Below are positions 61,913 to 64,000 of a DNA stretch of 64,000 bases, piece by piece. The notes beneath the pieces are model-generated. The model saw only the letters and a list, made by a program, of their open reading frames with translations, did no database searches and was not told where the DNA came from. How positions within the stretch are numbered: the stretch's first letter is position 1; each line of letters begins with the position of its first letter. The position numbers and the translations under genes are program-made. This DNA is from GCA-2720975 sp964467985 (lineage in GTDB: Bacteria; Planctomycetota; UBA1135; GCA-002686595), in the NCBI GenBank assembly GCA_964467985.1, contig CAYXTP010000004.1:248001-312000 (forward strand), read 5' to 3'.

Positions 61913-62373
61913 AGGTCCCGAGTCAGGCACCTCCCCATCGCCGTTTCCTCGACCATCGACGCCTAGGCGTCTGCCTGAGGCCTGTCACGGCCGGGACTCC
62001 CGCTCGGTGCTCGAACACAGGCCGGCCCGATACCCCGGTTCAGGCTGCGCTGCCAGCTGCCCAGGGATTCGTAGCGTGGAGTTCTTGCCATGCTCTCAGG
62101 GCGCGACGGGGGCACGGCGGTCGTCACCCCTTGACCTTGGTGCCTTTTCACAGATGACTCCGTACTTGTCCCGGACCGGGTGCAGCAAGTTGGCTCTGCT
62201 TTCAGGCTCAAGAAGAAGAGAACGCTGGAGCGCGATTGGCTGCTGTTCGACTGCCCACCGAGGGCAGTCTGACGTGAACGAGGCCAATGGGCTCCGTTTT
62301 GGGCATCGGTCGAGTATTCGGGCCACACGCCCGGCAGATTGTCCGCAGCGGCAGGACGGCAGAGACGTTGGGC
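61913..62373. other. Intergenic region between convergent genes
   Basis: The 461 bases between the stops of the PLP enzyme (+) and the WD40 gene (-) contain no supported gene. Open frames here are short, Arg/Pro/Ser-rich and match no family I know. I see no strong hairpin with a T tract and no tRNA. Confidence 0.6.
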
Positions 62374-64000
62374 CTAGTCGAACCAAGCCCGTCGCTCCTC
62401 CGGTGCCAGCTCGCGAGGCTTGTGATTCAAGGCCGCGGCGTAGATATCGAAGGGCCAAGACCGGATCTCCGGTCTGTTGTCGACAGTCAGGATTCGGGTG
62501 CAGTCCTTGCTGAAGGACGCGTAGATCGGTGCGCTGAACGACGACCCGAGCTTGGCGTGCAGCGCGTAGGTGTCCAGGGACCAAACCGTCACGGTTCCAG
62601 AGGCGGTCACCGTCACAAGATAGTCCCCGTTGGGGTGGAATTCGACGCAGGTGACACCCCCCATGTTCTCTTCCAGGACTGCCAGCAACTCGCCCGTATC
62701 CGCATCCCAGAGACGAACGGTTCCATCTGCGGAACAAGATGCGATTTTGTCGCCACCCGGGCTGAATTCAGCGCGATAGATCAGACCCGTATGGCCGCGC
62801 AAAATCAGAGGCTGCCGATCCGTGTTCAGATCGTAGACGCGCACCAGGTGCTCCGTGTTGCCCGTAACGATGCGCCGACCGTCAGGGGAGAACGAGACGG
62901 TACCCACCTCGCCGCCCGGAGCGAAACGGTGCGTGAGTTGCCCGGAAGCCAAGTCAAACACTGCGCAGGTACCGTCGCTGGATGCGGTGGCAACGGACCG
63001 TGCATCCGGGCTGAATGCGGCGTACCAAAGCTGTGCCGAGTGCCCGGAGAGGACGCCTCGCCGTTCTCCGGTGTCCGTGGTCCACACGGATGCCGTTCCA
63101 TCCCGGCCCGCCAAAGCGATCATCTTGCCTGCGGGCCCGAAGGTGGCCTTCAGCACATCTGAGCCGTGCTCAAGTGTGTGCAGATGCTCGCCACTGCGAC
63201 TGTCGAGAACCCACGCCTGTGAACCGGTGAAGGTGACCAGGTGATCGCCTTGGGGTGAGAGTCGCGCGGATGTCAGATTCCCCGCAGGTGCCTCGAGTGG
63301 GACAGTGGGAATGACTGAGTTCATTTGCCAAACCCTTAAAGTGCGGTCGTAGGCAGAAGTAACAATGTGGCCGGCAGGGCCCGCAAAGACAACCTGCGGC
63401 GAATACCGGTGACCCCGAAGAGACGCGACTTCGGCGCCGGACTTGAGATCGAGGACGGCCGTGGTCCGGTTCTTCAAGACGACCGCCACCAACCCGTCTT
63501 CCGAGAGGGCAAACCCCAAGTCAGCCTGATCGATGGGAACCGTCGACAAGCGGGCTCCCGTTCGCGCGTCCCATTGGATGAGGCTCCCCGGGACGATCCC
63601 CAGGACCCTTGTTCCCCCGAGAATGAAGCTCGATTTCCCGAGCGGGCCCCCTAGCTGGATAGAAAGTGCAGGCTCAGCGCTGTCCGGATCGAAGAGGCGA
63701 ATACCCCCGCGCACAGATGCAACCAAGATCCTCTCTCCGTCCGGTGCGTATTCACAGCTGGACGGCCTTCCGATAAATGGGAATTCCGCCCACTCTCCAC
63801 CCACGCCCGGTTCCCCTTTCCAAGATGAGATTCGCCCGGGAGACGCGACTACTGCGCGCCGGCCTCCGGGATGCAGGTCGATCTTGACGGCCTCCGCGCC
63901 CCCTACATCTTTCTCAGCGTGCGGGAGGGATGTGATCAGCTCACCCGTCTCCGTGGACCAGAGTTTGGCTGCACCGCTTTCATCCAGAAGGAGAACGCGT
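62374..64000 (-). CDS. WD40-repeat protein, 5' end off window
   Basis: An open frame of 541 residues in view, continuing without a stop to base 64000, so the N-terminus is missing. About 13 WD40 repeats are visible, with units such as KIASCSADGTVRLWDADTGE and RSVATASSDGTCAVFDLASG, enough for about two propellers. A GTG at 63804 is in frame but is internal: repeats continue upstream of it (for example GAAKLWSTETGELITSL). The end, LAPEERRAWFD, resembles WD40 proteins in which a serine/threonine kinase precedes the propellers in Planctomycetes; whether a kinase is here cannot be seen. Confidence 0.9.
   Translation of the reverse strand, partial: RVLLLDESGAAKLWSTETGELITSLPHAEKDVGGAEAVKIDLHPGGRRAVVASPGRISSWKGEPGVGGEWAEFPFIGRPSSCEYAPDGERILVASVRGGIRLFDPDSAEPALSIQLGGPLGKSSFILGGTRVLGIVPGSLIQWDARTGARLSTVPIDQADLGFALSEDGLVAVVLKNRTTAVLDLKSGAEVASLRGHRYSPQVVFAGPAGHIVTSAYDRTLRVWQMNSVIPTVPLEAPAGNLTSARLSPQGDHLVTFTGSQAWVLDSRSGEHLHTLEHGSDVLKATFGPAGKMIALAGRDGTASVWTTDTGERRGVLSGHSAQLWYAAFSPDARSVATASSDGTCAVFDLASGQLTHRFAPGGEVGTVSFSPDGRRIVTGNTEHLVRVYDLNTDRQPLILRGHTGLIYRAEFSPGGDKIASCSADGTVRLWDADTGELLAVLEENMGGVTCVEFHPNGDYLVTVTASGTVTVWSLDTYALHAKLGSSFSAPIYASFSKDCTRILTVDNRPEIRSWPFDIYAAALNHKPRELAPEERRAWFD

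Overview
The window is bacterial chromosomal DNA, GC-rich (about 60-65% by eye) and densely coded. Most of it is the minus-strand transcription and translation gene block, with housekeeping genes on both sides. A Planctomycetota-type organism is the best guess. The clues are a secreted DUF1552 protein next to a CxxCH protein of the DUF1587/1595/1592/1588/1585 family, an arylsulfotransferase-family secreted protein, a long WD40 protein, and a Tsr3-like protein in the str operon. Some Myxococcota and Verrucomicrobiota carry parts of this set, so the phylum is inferred, not proven.

Layout. 1-4.1 kb (minus): pilM-pilN-pilO (inner-membrane type IV pilus or secretion platform), HPr, PtsN-type EIIA and a short ribosome hibernation factor. 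4.3-9.2 kb (minus): truA, recR, ybaB, dnaX, an SRP 4.5S-type RNA missed by ORF calling, two tRNA-Ser, tadA and tRNA-Arg(ACG), the tRNA that TadA edits. 9.3-13.9 kb (plus): an acetyl/succinylornithine carbamoyltransferase-like gene and dnaE. 13.9-48.2 kb (minus): one collinear superblock. Read 5'->3' it is tRNA-Thr, Tyr, Gly, Thr, tuf, rpmG, secE, nusG, rplKAJL, rpoBC, rpsL, rpsG, a Tsr3-like gene, an EF-G, then the S10, spc and alpha operons down to rplQ. rpmD (L30) is absent. 48.4-64 kb: aroC with a receiver-domain gene, the arylsulfotransferase-family gene, a fused aspartokinase/diaminopimelate decarboxylase, the DUF1552/DUF1592 pair, mutS2 interrupted by an assembly gap, a cystathionine synthase/lyase-type gene, and a partial WD40 gene at the right edge.

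How the parts work together. The central block supplies RNA polymerase, elongation and termination factors, the Sec channel and most ribosomal proteins. Candidate promoters precede the tRNA-tuf end and rpsJ. Hairpin-forming gaps (rplL-rpoB, rpsJ-rplC, rpsJ leader) are possible control points. The dnaX neighbourhood keeps an old tadA-SRP RNA-dnaX-ybaB-recR order.

Most notable items: a two-copy ~185-bp repeat with perfect 14-bp inverted ends and a hairpin supported by a compensatory change; the Tsr3-like gene and a divergent EF-G inside the str operon; the tadA/tRNA-Arg(ACG) pairing; a natural Arg at the S12 streptomycin position; and an unusual HPMP motif in the carbamoyltransferase. The 100-N run inside mutS2 is flanked by the same 55 bp on both sides and looks like a scaffolding artefact. 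I found no CRISPR array, prophage or insertion sequence with a transposase.
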